DNA from: Antedon bifida
Taxonomy: Eukaryota > Echinodermata > Crinoidea > Comatulida > Antedonidae
Length of the DNA: 64,000 nucleotides
Reading direction: 5' to 3'
Assembly: GCA_963402885.1 (NCBI GenBank)
Contig: OY727095.1
Location: 22,635,001-22,699,000, forward strand
Shown: positions 24,701 through 36,296 of the stretch, one piece after another
Position numbering within the stretch: position 1 is the stretch's first letter
Layout of the letters: each line of letters opens with the position of its first letter
Made by a program: the position numbers and the translations under genes
The notes under the pieces: generated by a model
The model's database searches: none
Told to the model about the DNA's origin: nothing
The model's input: the letters and a program-made list of their open reading frames with translations, nothing else

Positions 24701-27700
24701 GTTCTCCATAGATGTTACTCTCTGAACACTCTGTTCCTTGATATCGTGGGTTGCCTCGGGCGTACGAAGCCCACTGATCATAGAATCTTGGCGGAGTATA
24801 AAAACCACAATCTGCAACGTTCGTCTCCTTCTCAAAATCCTCGCAGTGACCGTCACTATCATAACGGTAACAGAGGCTAGGCTCACCTGAAATAAAAACA
24901 AAACTACATTCACAAAAAATACACAGTATTTTTTTAAGGTAAACAGCTACATTTATGGTGATAAATCGATGAATTAAAAGTTCTGCGCAATTTAAATACT
25001 AATACATACACAAAAACTCATAAAATATTATTAAATTACAATTAGCATAACAAGAACTTACCCTTACAACTGAAATCTGTTTCCTCGTTACAGTTGACGT
25101 TACAGCCGTCGTGGTTGAAGACATTTCCATCGTCACATGACTCATCACTAAAACCCCCAAAAAAGAACACATTTTATCTAATTTCTAATAATAGTAAGCA
25201 TTTGTCGCACTAGTAGTATAGACTTACTTAATTGTTCTTTTATTTAAGAAGATTTCGATATAAACACTAACCTCTCAATAATACCGTTTCCACAAAAGCT
25301 AAATCCCGTTCCGATGACAAGTGGTGGTGATAAGTCAGTTATTGTGTTTTCTGAGCTTACACCGACACGGTAGGTATATTTTGTAAATTTGTTGACAGAG
25401 CTAGAAATTAATAAACATATTTTCTATTATGGTGATATTGGTAAACAAACAAGAATAAAAGTGTTTTTATTCGTTTAATAGAACTATTTTGGAAATGGTC
25501 ATTGAAACTTACTCGTCCACAAATGTTGTAGAATCTACCAGTTTCTCGACTTCTCCCTCAAATGGTGGATTTCTTGTCAGGAGGTACTTGATCGGCTTAC
25601 AAGACTTACAACCACGATGCTCAGGTTTTGATATCAACTGGACAGAATCAATTGCAACATAGAGGCCATTTGTATAGATTATCACAGATTTCACTGGTTC
25701 CATAACGTTGTTGATTCTTGTGCTGTAGGGGATGTCACAATAAACGTCAGGGGCACCTAGACTGATTCGAGTTCGGTTGACAGTCACTAATTCAATATCG
25801 TGGATTGCTCGATCAGTGCGTACTGTCGTCACCCAGACAGTCAGTCTTGATGGGATTACTGGATATTTAAAATTAACCTTTAGTTTGCAGAATTCGCATT
25901 CGTTTTGATCTATCAGCCAAGCTACGGGGTTTATAGCACATCTGGCACTGTCTGGAGGACCTATATACAACAATAAAGAAATTTAATAATTAATTGAACA
26001 GGATTTTTACATATGAAAGCCAATACACGCGTAAGACATGCGGATACAATGCCACAATATTAAATCTCAATGTATATAATAATGCGTAAGAACACTAACC
26101 CGTTGCTTGTTGCGGTGAATAATCACCATATGTAATTTTAGAATGTGGCGAGGAAGCTGTGTCACCATACTGTATAAGAACATCTCCTGTCATGCACTCC
26201 TGGCACAGCTCAGAGTTTAACGCAACGTTGTGGCCGCTAAGTGGAGGCTGCCACGCCAATGTAAGCGAATTACCTAACTTGGAGATCACATTTGGCGGTA
26301 AAGGCATAACTGAAGGTCTTCTTTCTTGTTGCCATGACTGAAAGAAAAGATCCAGGTAACAATGCATGCGAGCCGCCTGCTGAGGAGTGAAGGTGCTGGT
26401 GCATGAATCATCTAAAAGAAAAAAAATGTACAATGTTGATGTCTTTTTTCTTGCTATCTTCTTTTTTCTTGAAACACATTTCCCGTAAGGTAGTGTTTCG
26501 GGTTGTAAATCAAATAAATTAGTTTGGTTATTAAAACATTATATTAATTATAAACAATTGTTTGTTACTTTACTTACTTGCGTAGCTCATGTAATTCGTA
26601 AACGGTGTGTCATAAAAGTGACCTAAACCACAATGCCCATCAGACTCTTTCGGTAACGGATCCCGACAATATCTATTCGAAGGTGTTGGGTTGGTATCGG
26701 CTATTAGATCACCAATTTCTAGGCTGGGTTCAGTTTCAAAACATTCATCATCGCAAGTCATCTCTGTGACACCATGGAAGACATGCCATAAACCTAGGCT
26801 GTGACCAACCTCGTGGATAAGCGTGTCCATTAATTCTTGTGCACCATATGCATCGGCATGTACTATAATACCACCTATAGATGAAATGACACAATTTAGA
26901 TAAAACAAAAGACAGGAAACTTGTTTATGAAAGTATGATTATATTTGTTTAATCCTAACTTATTTCTCCATGCTTTAATTAAAGGTTTCTAACGGTTTTA
27001 TTAAAAAAATTTAAAAAAGACATATAAACTAATATTTCTTTCTCTTATGTTGGTTAAATTTAAGTTACTTTGTTCCTGAATTGTTGTTTAGATAAACCTA
27101 ATAATATAAATAGTGAAGAATGATTGTTCATGCTATACGGTGAGGACCTACTCAACAAGCCTTCTTTCAAATTATACGAAGTAACGCAATTGAAACAAAT
27201 TTGGTTTCCGGAACAATCTTACCTTGCGTACCATAAACGTTAACATCCCATGGCATTGTGGCTACGCCCAAGAATGATTTTTCAAAGTAGGCACCAACGT
27301 AGATGTTTAGGTATTGAACAGATTCCAATCCAATGACGGTCTTGAATTCCATTTCTCCAATAAACATACTGAAAATAAAATTCAATATTAGGCCTTAATA
27401 ACAATAAACAATAAGCAGTAGTAGTTTTAAAAAAAATAAATTGAGCTCAGGGCAAGTTATACATGGACAGAATCTTTCTTTAACACATTTCCACACAATG
27501 TAGATTATAAAAACAAAATATTGTAGATACACTTACCAGTATCGTGAAGATGGATCAAAGCAAGTTTCAGCAGTGTCTGTGACGTCAGGATCACAACAAT
27601 CTCCTCTATCCCAATCATGGTACGCTTTGTTACAGTCTGCGTCACACTTCTTATTACCAATAAGAGATGATGGACATTTAGAATTACGAACATCGCAATC

Positions 27701-29394
27701 ACCACCATCATTGCCAGTATACTCTGGACTACAGTTCGAATCACACTTGCCATTTCCAACATCTTTAGACCCGCAATTAGGAATAATTTTTTTGCTCCTT
27801 AAGGTAGTGTTTCTTATCATATGATCGTGTCTGAGAAAGGTGATGTTATAACTATTAATTGCTTTGTTGAGTTCATTATGCTGCCTCTCAATTTGTTCTT
27901 GTGACAACAGTGGGTTTGAACCATCGTCGTTTGCTATATTGATCAATCGATAGCGTACTATTTTTGAACGACGCAGCGAACTCCTGTCTATATACGACCT
28001 CATTACAACTGGATTATCGCATACAGTTATACCACATTTTGGAGTTACCAAACTTAAGTCATGCTTCTTACTGGAGAGATCTGATGGAATAAGTTCTGGA
28101 AATTCACCTTCTTTGCTTGACCATCTTGTGAAGTTATCAAACGGATCCCAGAAAACAAGGTTTCTGAAGATGTCTTCAAATACATGTGATTGGTTATTAT
28201 ACAACTGCGCAACCTCACGATGTGACAACGCTCTGGACCATAAACGCATGTCATCCACAGCACCTCTAAACTGGACACCAAGTTCAAACAAGCCACCAAA
28301 TTCAAGCTCCTTACACTGTCGTTTAAATTCTTTGAAGATAGGGCGTTTTTGTCCAGTTTTTGAAGACACCATAGCACCATTAATGTACAGCTTTATAGTT
28401 GATTCATTGTAGGTAGCGGCGATGTGGTACCATCGGTGGACGTGGTAGCGAAAGGGAGCCGATGCGAAGCGGTCATCCTTAAGCTGGAAATACAGATGAG
28501 CATCTTGTTTTTTCCTGCCGGTTGTGACGCCAATCCCCCAGTCACTCGATTTTAATAATCCTTCGCATTTGTCTCTAAGACCTACAATTTCAAAAACAAT
28601 TCACAATTTTTTGATCATCATTATTAAACTTTGCTAAAACAAAGATTGTTTTCGACGGAATTACTAAACTTTATTAAGGAGTTTGTTGGCGTAGTATTGG
28701 TATTACAAATAGTACAATAACAGAGAACATGTTGAATTGTGTTTCTTTTAAAGTATTTACTCTTGTTTTATTGCTATTAATCTAAGGTATACGAGTTTGG
28801 GGAAACAGTTATTTAAATTATATAAATATAATACTACTAAATGTCTATTCCATGTGTTACATTTTCCGATTTCCGCACATTTGTTTAAGCAACCTAATAT
28901 TTTACATGATTATAAGTTATATGAATAAATGCCCAAAAACTATGAAATAATCTACCAAAATATGATGTAATTTCATTACATGTGTTGTTTATAAACAATT
29001 AATGCAGTTTATTACCGACGGTTAGACGTCAATTACACATACACTTTACATAACAAATAAATACCTTACCTATAACACCAGTTTTTCCAGCTTGCCCTCC
29101 TTCAAGCTTCATCCAAAATGCAACAGAAAATTTTCTTCTTGGAATAATTTCAATATTTGTCAAACGAAGAACACCAGACGTCTCCGCAAAATAAGCAGCG
29201 TAATCCGTGGGGTCAACAGGGTCAGAATACTGTATGTGTCTGGGGAACTGAGCATGGTCATCCCGCTTTGTACGGCCATGAGATGTCAAACATTGTCTCC
29301 CTTTTGGATCTTGTTGCTCTGATTTTCCATAAGCACGTCCACCGGTCAAAACAATACCAACCACGAGTAAAAGTAAGAAACTAGATACTGCCAT
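18784..29394 (-). CDS. PAPPA: Pappalysin (PAPP-A-like) metalloprotease, copy B, complete
   Basis: Complete second copy, 18 exons, high to low: 29070-29394, 27537-28581, 27223-27368, 26578-26874, 26100-26411, 25513-25960, 25272-25400, 25062-25147, 24687-24886, 24208-24288, 23920-24037, 23381-23766, 22414-22573, 22033-22228, 21689-21860, 20676-20826, 19445-19611, 18784-18954. Exon lengths sum to 4590 nt, or 1529 residues plus TAG, close to the 1627 of human PAPP-A. Order: signal peptide, RTKR site, laminin-G-like domain ([21 protein letters not shown]-type strand near residue 190), LNR1 and LNR2 ending in exon 2, zinc site H526/E527/H530/H536 with M601 in exon 4, Fn3-like region (exons 5-7), Cys-rich exons 8-9, sushi modules in exons 12-17, and LNR3 (CHWDGGDCC) plus the CRDP tail in exon 18. 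The sequence aligns along its whole length with remembered vertebrate PAPP-A, including the C-terminal CRDP motif. Exon borders are read by eye and could be off by a base; the phases support them. Confidence 0.93.
20004..20345. repeat. Dispersed repeat 'U', copy in gene copy B
   Basis: Duplicate of the 719-1060 repeat, carried along inside the duplicated gene. It is nearly identical to that copy, so the insertion predates the gene duplication. Confidence 0.6.
21258..21659. mobile_element. MITE with ~40-bp TIRs (gene copy B)
   Basis: Duplicate of the 1971-2372 element, in the same intron position next to the exon at 21689-21860. Near identity shows it was inserted before the gene duplication. 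Confidence 0.75.
22617..22903. mobile_element. Back-to-back inverted-repeat MITEs (gene copy B intron)
   Basis: Counterpart of 3378-3652 with the same palindromic layout. It has 14 extra bases (CCAATCACAAGCGA) inside the first unit, which restore its symmetry, so this copy probably keeps the older form. Confidence 0.7.
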
Positions 29395-29436
29395 GCTTGG
29401 AGTCAAATGTATAAGCAGTGCTAATCTTAACTACTG

Positions 29437-29506
29437 CCTTAAATACAATACTCAAATGGGAATAAAATGTGTTTTCTCTACTGTGTACTAATGAGTTGCT
29501 GATTGG
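29437..29506 (-). promoter_or_regulatory. Core promoter of pappalysin copy B
   Basis: Counterpart of the copy A promoter: TATTTAA at about 29439-29445 and a CCAAT box at 29502-29506, both on the minus strand. The shared upstream sequence ends at about 29631, so more distant control sequences differ between the two copies. Confidence 0.45.
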
Positions 29507-29631
29507 CTGCGAAACATGGGCCTGTACCAAGGTGTTGTAAAAGCCTTTGTTTGGTTCAATAACACCTTTACGCCTTTATTCTGATTCATTGGTTTTTTTT
29601 TACAATTTGCATACTTAGCAGATGTACTATT

Positions 29632-31140
29632 CACAGCTGTTTCAACTAGTGTTAAGATATTAGAAAAAGTCAAGCGCCCTCAGTGTTAGCAGACGAGGCT
29701 CCCCGAGTCGCGCGAACATATAATTTTTGTTTACAAACCATTATTTCGCGAACGCCAAATTAAATTTCGCTATCGTGAGTTTTTATGTAGTAAAACATTT
29801 TTTACAAAACCAAACGATTAAAAAAAGTGTATGTTCAATTAAAAAATAAATATTTTATTGTTTCTTTACTATAAATTAATAAATAAACGACGATATTGTC
29901 CATTTTACTGAAATATTCTCCCGCACATAAACCAGGAAGTCGAGATAAACTGTGTAATGAAATAGTAAACAATCGTAAGTAGAAAATATCATTGTATTCT
30001 TTACTTATTTTTTGGATATAATTCATTTTTTTAGAAAAAGAACGAACTAGAATATAGTCCATCATTATTATATAAACAAAATAATACAAGTTTTGTTAAT
30101 ATAGCCTGGTTCAGTTTTTAGTAAAACTCGCATATTTTGCAACCCCTTTATACATTGTTATTGTTATCGGCGAGAAAACGGATTGGCGATAGGCTTAGAA
30201 CGTGCGTTGACGCCCGCGATGACCGTGACAGTAATGTGGGCCTAGAATGAAGCTAGGCCCAAACATAGAAAATTCGTAATAGTTAAACCTTTTATTACCC
30301 TAATCCTAAATTTAATCATTATAACTGTTACCAAATAATTAATGGCATGTGTTTATAATAATAATTATTGCTTTCCTGGTGTATTTTTAGGCTAGCTGGT
30401 GTGACTGAGTGACAGTCCTACAGCCTAGGCTAGGCCTTAATATTAATACATTTGTATAATAATGGTTTAATATTTTGGCTATTAGCTCTCTTGTTTGGAT
30501 TTGTTTGGACACAAAACTGAAGTACTTTTTAAAAATTGATTTATTTTTAAAGGAAAGTACAGTTGCATCTATTGTTTTTTAGACCATGGCAGTGAAAAAA
30601 AAAGAAGCAAAACAATATCGCACAGCGTTGTTAGGCCATACCTGGTAGACATTGAATAAAACAGGGTAGGTAAATAATCATAACCACCTCTTTAGAAAGT
30701 TTAATACACACTCCAAACAATGAAATGTGTGTTTGTACTTCCATATTTAAAGAACAATGTTAGTATAAAATAACTGTCAAAACAAACAATTGTTACAGTA
30801 ATTTATAAATATACCTCTTTTTCTTTATTAAATATTTCCTCAATCAACTATTTTTCCAGGTGTCAATATGTTATAATATTCAACACGCGACAGGATGCCG
30901 ACATCTTGACTGGTAAATTCAAATGTTGTTTCAACTTTACATTGACATTACATATTAACTCAATTGGTCAAGTTGCTCTTTAAATACACATTTCCTATGA
31001 ATTATCCATATATTATCATTATCTGCTACAAGAAATAGTGAACATTTTTTAAATATAATAATTTTGATGCTCATTTTTGATGCAGATTGAAATTTATTTG
31101 GTTGACCAATATTGTTTAATCTCAGGTGATCATCTAGCAG
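29632..31140. other. Unannotated AT-rich spacer
   Basis: Sequence right of the duplicated block. Short frames only, no splice-consistent gene, no recognisable element; a few TAGGCCTA-type words. Confidence 0.4.
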
Positions 31141-31146
31141 ACTTTG

Positions 31147-31560
31147 AGAAAATCAGAAGCTGCGGCACATCGACATGCTACAATGATTAAAATCCAGTCT
31201 TTAGAAGAGAATCTTGAGCATTTAAGAAATTAACTCTCAGTGTCACTTGTGACAAAACAGCATAGTAAGATTGCAGAAACTGGCCACAGAATAAATCTAA
31301 AAGAACAAGAGGTCAGTCCTACATTATACACCTTTAAAATTATGTCTAAAACATGCAATACTATAAAAATTAATGCCATATTTCTTTTATATATTTTATA
31401 TAGCGAACTACTATGAACCAAGAGATTTGAAACTCTATGTACAAAAATGGACGAGGTATTTAGAAAAAATAAATTCCTCGACAGCAGTACCACGGAAGAG
31501 AATTTTGCGGGAAATCATGAAGTCACATTTGACGTTTATTTCACCTGAGATCCAGCATGA
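31147..31560 (+). pseudogene. Decayed exons of a coiled-coil protein
   Basis: After a TCTAG acceptor at about 31147 the frame reads QTLRKSEAAAHRHATM, then IQSLEENLEHLRN, a heptad-like coiled coil. It hits an in-frame TAA at about 31230 and then continues coding-like as LVTKQHSKIAETGHRINL up to a GTCAGT donor at about 31311. After a TATATAG acceptor near 31403 it resumes (RTTMNQEI), then apparently shifts frame by one base and continues as TLCTKMDEVFRKNKF. The intron is retained, so this is an unprocessed relic or a damaged part of the gene ending at 34039. Family not recognised. Confidence 0.4.
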
Positions 31561-32189
31561 AGTAACTAGGCCGGTAACTAAGTGCAGAAAAGTTTGAGGA
31601 AATAGGAATTGTTTGCTATTTCTCAGTTAATTGTTACAGTATTGCATAGATTATGTACAGTATACTGTATGAATAGTAGTATTTTTTGTTGTTATTGCTA
31701 GAACAATGATTTTGTAAATAAATGGTATATGAATTGTAATTGAATTGAATTTTTTGGAAGTTATTTTATTTTAATTTGGTTTATATATTATTGATTGATA
31801 ACGGAAATTGATGTTATTTACTGATTTAGATTGTGATTGCATATCAAAATAATAAATAATATACAATACAAATATGAAAGAAATATGCATTTATAATTAA
31901 ATATCTAATGTCACAGTACTCTATAGCTTCTTTCTATTAATATATTACAGATCTTTGACTAAGACATGCTAGGTAGGCTGCTAGGCATTTAACCTGCTGA
32001 TGATGTAGCCTAGCCTATATATAGTATAGGCCTGTAGCCTGGACTACTCTGTACTCCCCTCCCAATATGAATGACTATTAAAATAGCTTAGGTCTAGGCT
32101 AGGCCTAATTTTTAATTAGGACCAGGAACAAGTAATTAATCAGCTTTATTCAATTTGGCCAAGTAACAAACACACGCTACCGATTACAT

Positions 32190-32206
32190 ATACCTCCTTG
32201 GCGGAG
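32190..32206 (-). repeat. Short CCTCCGCCAAGG-type motif, inverted
   Basis: ACCTCCTTGGCGGAGATA is the complement of the start of the repeat at 10386. Same dispersed family, opposite orientation. Confidence 0.45.
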
Positions 32207-32214
32207 ATAAATAA

Positions 32215-32670
32215 ATACTATATGGTCCTATTGCGATAACTTTTTTCATCTTTAAATTGTTTTAACCATTTAAAAATTTAAATGGTTTTAACCGTTTAAA
32301 AATAAGTTGATTCTAATAATTTAAGTTAGCCCTCTATAAATCCCAACATGATTGATATTCTCGTTTTTCTTCTGTGATTCACCCACTTTTTCGATCGATC
32401 GCGAAAGCAAAATAAATGGAAGAACCATAACTTTTCGACGAAAATACCTGGTTTTCCCTATAGCTAGCGTACAACGTTCGTACATTACAGAGTTTACCAG
32501 TCCTAGGCCTACAAAATTAAGCCTAGCTAGGCCTAAAGACCGTCCACGAGAGGACATTCAACGCGAGCTATTCAGGTAGTGAATTGTTTCTCTTATCAAC
32601 GTACATATTATGACCTGGTTTAATGTTTTTAAAAAATTGTAGGGAATGGTTTTTAAAATTTTGAGCAAAT
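32215..32670. repeat. Dispersed repeat 'U', intact copy
   Basis: Begins TATGGTCCTATTGCGATAAC, as does 39178. It continues through CTATAAATCCCAA, TTTTCGATCGATCG, AGCTAGCGTACAACG and CGAGAGGACATTCAACGCG. Non-coding. Useful as the uninterrupted reference for the copy split by the Gypsy element. Confidence 0.65.
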
Positions 32671-32740
32671 AGGTTTCAGACACTGTACATAACATGAATT
32701 TATTTGAATTTTGCATATTCCATATAAAATGAATTATCTA

Positions 32741-33160
32741 TCAAAAAAGACAATTTATAAAAAAATCTGAGGTAAACTTATGGAGTAAATCAGTAAAAAA
32801 ATTACTTAACTTTTCCATGTCAGTGATCAATCGTTCTCTATATGTGTGTTTCCCACATTTTTCTTTTACTCTTGGTTGGTTCTTTACATTTTTTTTTATG
32901 AAATAGAGACGAATGCTTTTACAACTCATTTTACTATACTGTATTAATATGACCTGGTTAACTTTTACATTATCAATTTTTGAACAAATTATATCTTTCC
33001 ATTCTCGTGGTACTGCTTCTAGTAAGCATGACAATTCAGCAATCCAAGTCGATTTGATATTCTATAATAGTAATTCATTTGTATTAATAAATCTGTTATC
33101 AATTATGTTTCATCTTTGTTATACTAGATCTAATCCAATTCCTATAAAGGTGTGAGAAAC
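32741..33160 (-). mobile_element. LINE reverse-transcriptase fragment (C-terminal part)
   Basis: The minus strand reads NKFINTNELLL, then STWIAELSCLLEAVPREWKD, then PRVKEKCGKHTYRE. This linker, with its PREWKD-type motif, is familiar from the C-terminal part of LINE ORF2 proteins in marine invertebrates. Several frame breaks, no ends. An old fragment. Confidence 0.5.
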
Positions 33161-33244
33161 CATTGTGTGTTATCAAGTTGTTGCCCCATATAGGGCATCA
33201 AAAATGATGTGTAATGTTTGATATTTTTTACCATCATGCATTAG

Positions 33245-34039
33245 GTTTCTGCTTGTGGAGGAACAGTAGATGACATTTTCACTGATGTTGTCAAAATTAT
33301 AGAAGATCACGGCTTTTTACCCTCAAGTGTAGAACAACGAGCAGAAAATAAACAATGTGAGGAACAGAACCAAACAGAAACTAAGAATGAGAAAAGTCAG
33401 GAAGTAAGGATTATTAAGAAAACAGAAGAGATTGAAATAAAGAATAAAAATAACTCCGCAGTACCAGGAAAAAAAGTTGAGTCAGCAGAAAATTCACCAA
33501 CAGCTGTGGAGAAAGCAGAGGAATCTACTTCAGAAGAACCTGATGTATCTGGAAATAATGACGAATCTTCATCTGAAAAGAAGGAAGAAGAATTTGAACC
33601 TGGAAATAAGGAAGAAGAACCTGTATCTGAAAAGAAGGAAAGAGAATCTACTTCTGAAAAAAAAGTAGAAGTACCTACTTGTGACAAGAAGGAAGAAGAA
33701 TCTGCATATGGAGAGAAGGAAGAAGAGTTTTTATCGAACAAGAATACATTTACATTTGAAAAGAAAGAAGAAGAATCAGAACATGAAAAGAAGGAAGAAG
33801 TCATATCTGAAGAGAAGGAAGAAGTCACATCTGAAGAGAAGGAAGAAGTCACATCTGAAGAGAAGGAAGAAGTCACATCTGAAGGGAAAGAAAAAGAAGC
33901 TGCATCTGAAGAGAAAAGGGGATCTACATCTGAAAAAAAGGAAGAAGAATCTACATCTGAAAAGATGGAGGAAGATTCACCTTCTCAAAAGAAAGTAGAC
34001 GAAAATACAGGAGAGGCAGTACAGGAAGCAGCATTATAA
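33245..34039 (+). CDS. Terminal exon of a Glu/Lys/Ser-rich acidic protein
   Basis: After a TGCATTAG acceptor the frame stays open for 264 codons to TAA at 34037-34039. It starts VSACGGTVDDIFTDVVKIIE, an ordinary-looking segment. About 90 residues on, it becomes a low-complexity stretch of SEKKEEE-, SEEKEEVT- and TSEKKEEES-type repeats; an EEVTSEEK block is repeated four times near 33800-33890. Highly charged and probably disordered. An AATAAA lies near 34181. Upstream coding exons could not be set with confidence; the damaged coiled-coil exons at 31147-31560 may belong to the same gene. Family not recognised. The opposite strand carries a long Ser-rich mirror frame that I reject. Confidence 0.5.
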   Translation, partial: VSACGGTVDDIFTDVVKIIEDHGFLPSSVEQRAENKQCEEQNQTETKNEKSQEVRIIKKTEEIEIKNKNNSAVPGKKVESAENSPTAVEKAEESTSEEPDVSGNNDESSSEKKEEEFEPGNKEEEPVSEKKERESTSEKKVEVPTCDKKEEESAYGEKEEEFLSNKNTFTFEKKEEESEHEKKEEVISEEKEEVTSEEKEEVTSEEKEEVTSEGKEKEAASEEKRGSTSEKKEEESTSEKMEEDSPSQKKVDENTGEAVQEAAL

Positions 34040-34302
34040 CTTTGTTTTGTTTTTAATTAATTTGTACTACTTAGTTTTGTTATTTTTGTATTTTATAATA
34101 ATGATGGAGTAAGAGGCTCATGCCTATTACCTGCTCCTGGCAAGATGAATTGTAAAACGTACTTTTAGGAACTTTTGCCGAATAAATATTATTATTATTA
34201 TTATTATTAAAAGCGCAGGAATTAGAACATCCATGATCGATTAAACAAAAATCTTTTGAAAACTGAAAAAACATTGTCATAAAATGAATAGTCATCATCT
34301 AA

Positions 34303-35534
34303 TTATTAGGTGATCATTTAGAATAAAATGATCACCTATTGTTATTGTATGAAATCTTTATTATTATTATTTATTTATTTCTGTACAGATTTTGTGTGTC
34401 AATTATCTAAAAAAAGTTAGATGTCAATAATCACAAAAATTTCACAATATCTTAAAATAATTTAGTTTAGTCCTAGTTAGCTTTTCAGTGTGATCACTCA
34501 TCCGTGACATCATTTATACGCGATTTTGTGAAATCACATTATCAATTGTATCTCCATAATTCATTATCACATAGCGCTATACGAGCATGTTAAATATGGC
34601 AAAATGCGTAAATTAATTGCACAAAAGTGCTAAAAATGGTAAAAAATAAGGCATTTTTAAAATCAAAATAACTCTTCAGAAGTTTCGTCAACCCCCAACT
34701 TATTCGGGAAGCCATTGAGTTGTAGATATGAATTCATGTACATATTTGACGTACAAAATGTTGTCAAATGGTCACTTGAATTTAAAAATTAGGAATTTCT
34801 ATCTTTTTGTGTATGTTATCACATTCAATAGAGCGCATCTCTGTTATTTGAGCCCGATTTTCGCTCAAATTTCAGTATGTGCTTACTAAATTAATTATCT
34901 TTATCATGAGTTGCCACCATTTTTATTATGATGATGTCATCATGCGTAAAAACTTGAATAACATGGGTCGAGTAATTTTACCTTCAGCGTATATTTGAAT
35001 ATCTCACAGCTCTTCAGAATTAAAGGTGACCTTGATGATTTTAATTCATTGTGACAGCTGATGAAATTTAGATATGAATAAAAATTAAGCCTATCGGATG
35101 TTGTGACAATATGATATGGCCAGTTGAATATAAAAAGTAGTTTTTTCATCTCTTTCGTCACAACAATTTTGATGAGCGCGTATTGCGCATCTACATGCCA
35201 AATTTGTTTTGCTCAATTCATTATCTTTCGAAATTGTCATCTTCAAGTTTATTTTGATAACGTCATCATACCAAAAAATTAGAACATGATGTGAGTCCCA
35301 TAATTTCACCTATGCTACACTGTGTATGGATAAACAGTATACTGTACTATTATATATGACACATAATAGGTACAATTCAGCACTATAAGCGTATATGCAT
35401 CATGTCATAGGATGGCTTACATCAACTTTTTCTGATTGTATGTTAAAGTACATGCATGTTTAAAAAAATTTAATTTCATTAAAATTATAAAAATGATCAC
35501 CTATAATTCGTCAAAGTGACAAATTAAATTCTAG
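34303..35534 (+). mobile_element. Non-autonomous Helitron-like element (Helentron/HINE type), copy 1
   Basis: Ends in a hairpin region (CGTCAAAGTGAC in this copy) followed by AAATTAAATT and CTAG before T, matching the hairpin plus CTRR rule of Helitron 3' ends. The left end holds TAGGTGATCATTT, the inverted form of AAATGATCACCTA found just inside the right end, as the sub-terminal inverted repeats of Helentrons do. A second copy lies at 46132-47395. No coding frame. From 35535 to 36295 nothing recognisable. Confidence 0.6.
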
Positions 35535-36296
35535 TTTATTTTTATCATTGTATTGATACGTAGGCTGAATCCTGCATTAGGTGCTTTATCTTCTCCTCTT
35601 CATCTCCTTTTTCTAAAGTTTAAATCCAAAATGTTATGAATTAGTATTGGGATTGATTCAATGCACAAGTTACTGTTACTGTGCAAGTAGCCTATTCATA
35701 TTGTAAATTAAGCTTAACATTCATAACACTAACACTAAGTTGCTTTAGTTGTATGAAAGTAGAATAATGGATTAATGCCCATTTCTTTCAAGTTGTAAAA
35801 TTACTGAATTTCAATGTCCAAATTTTCATTTTGCGTTAGTTTGCATCACAGTTAGAAGAATATGTCACTTATTTTCACAGAAATATTCTTACTTATTTTA
35901 GACTGGCAAAAATAATAATACAAGAAATACATGTCTTTTAATTTCTGAAACATTTTTGTAGCAATTTGAATAGGTTATTCTGTAATTATATAATGTTATT
36001 ATTATATTATATTATTTTATAATATACAATACTCATAATGTACGAAGTGTAAATATATAGTGTTATGTTTTCGTCATTTCTTTTTCATGAAGCATATTTT
36101 TCCATTTGATTTGATGTCTGTTTTTTAATATAGAAACACGCATATGCTTTGTCAAATACTGCTGTAGTTATAATAATATAATAAAGTTTTAATAATGTAA
36201 ATTTATTTGTGGTGTTGTGATTTGAGACTGTTTCCAAAGCTAAGAGAAGGAAGAATAACTTTCTTTTTCCCAAAAAGAATCATACCCAAAATATAT

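Larger units (their letters stand above)
19287..29631. repeat. Duplicated block, copy B
   Basis: Second copy of the pappalysin block in the same orientation. Sequence left of 19287 (the last exon and 3' UTR) cannot be compared because copy A's equivalent is off the window. The right edge at 29631 falls 237 bases upstream of the start codon. Confidence 0.95.

Noticed and set aside
33397-33876. Ser/Phe-rich frame on the minus strand
   Set aside because: Mirror of the Glu/Lys-rich exon on the plus strand (GAA codons read backward as TTC); no splice or start support.
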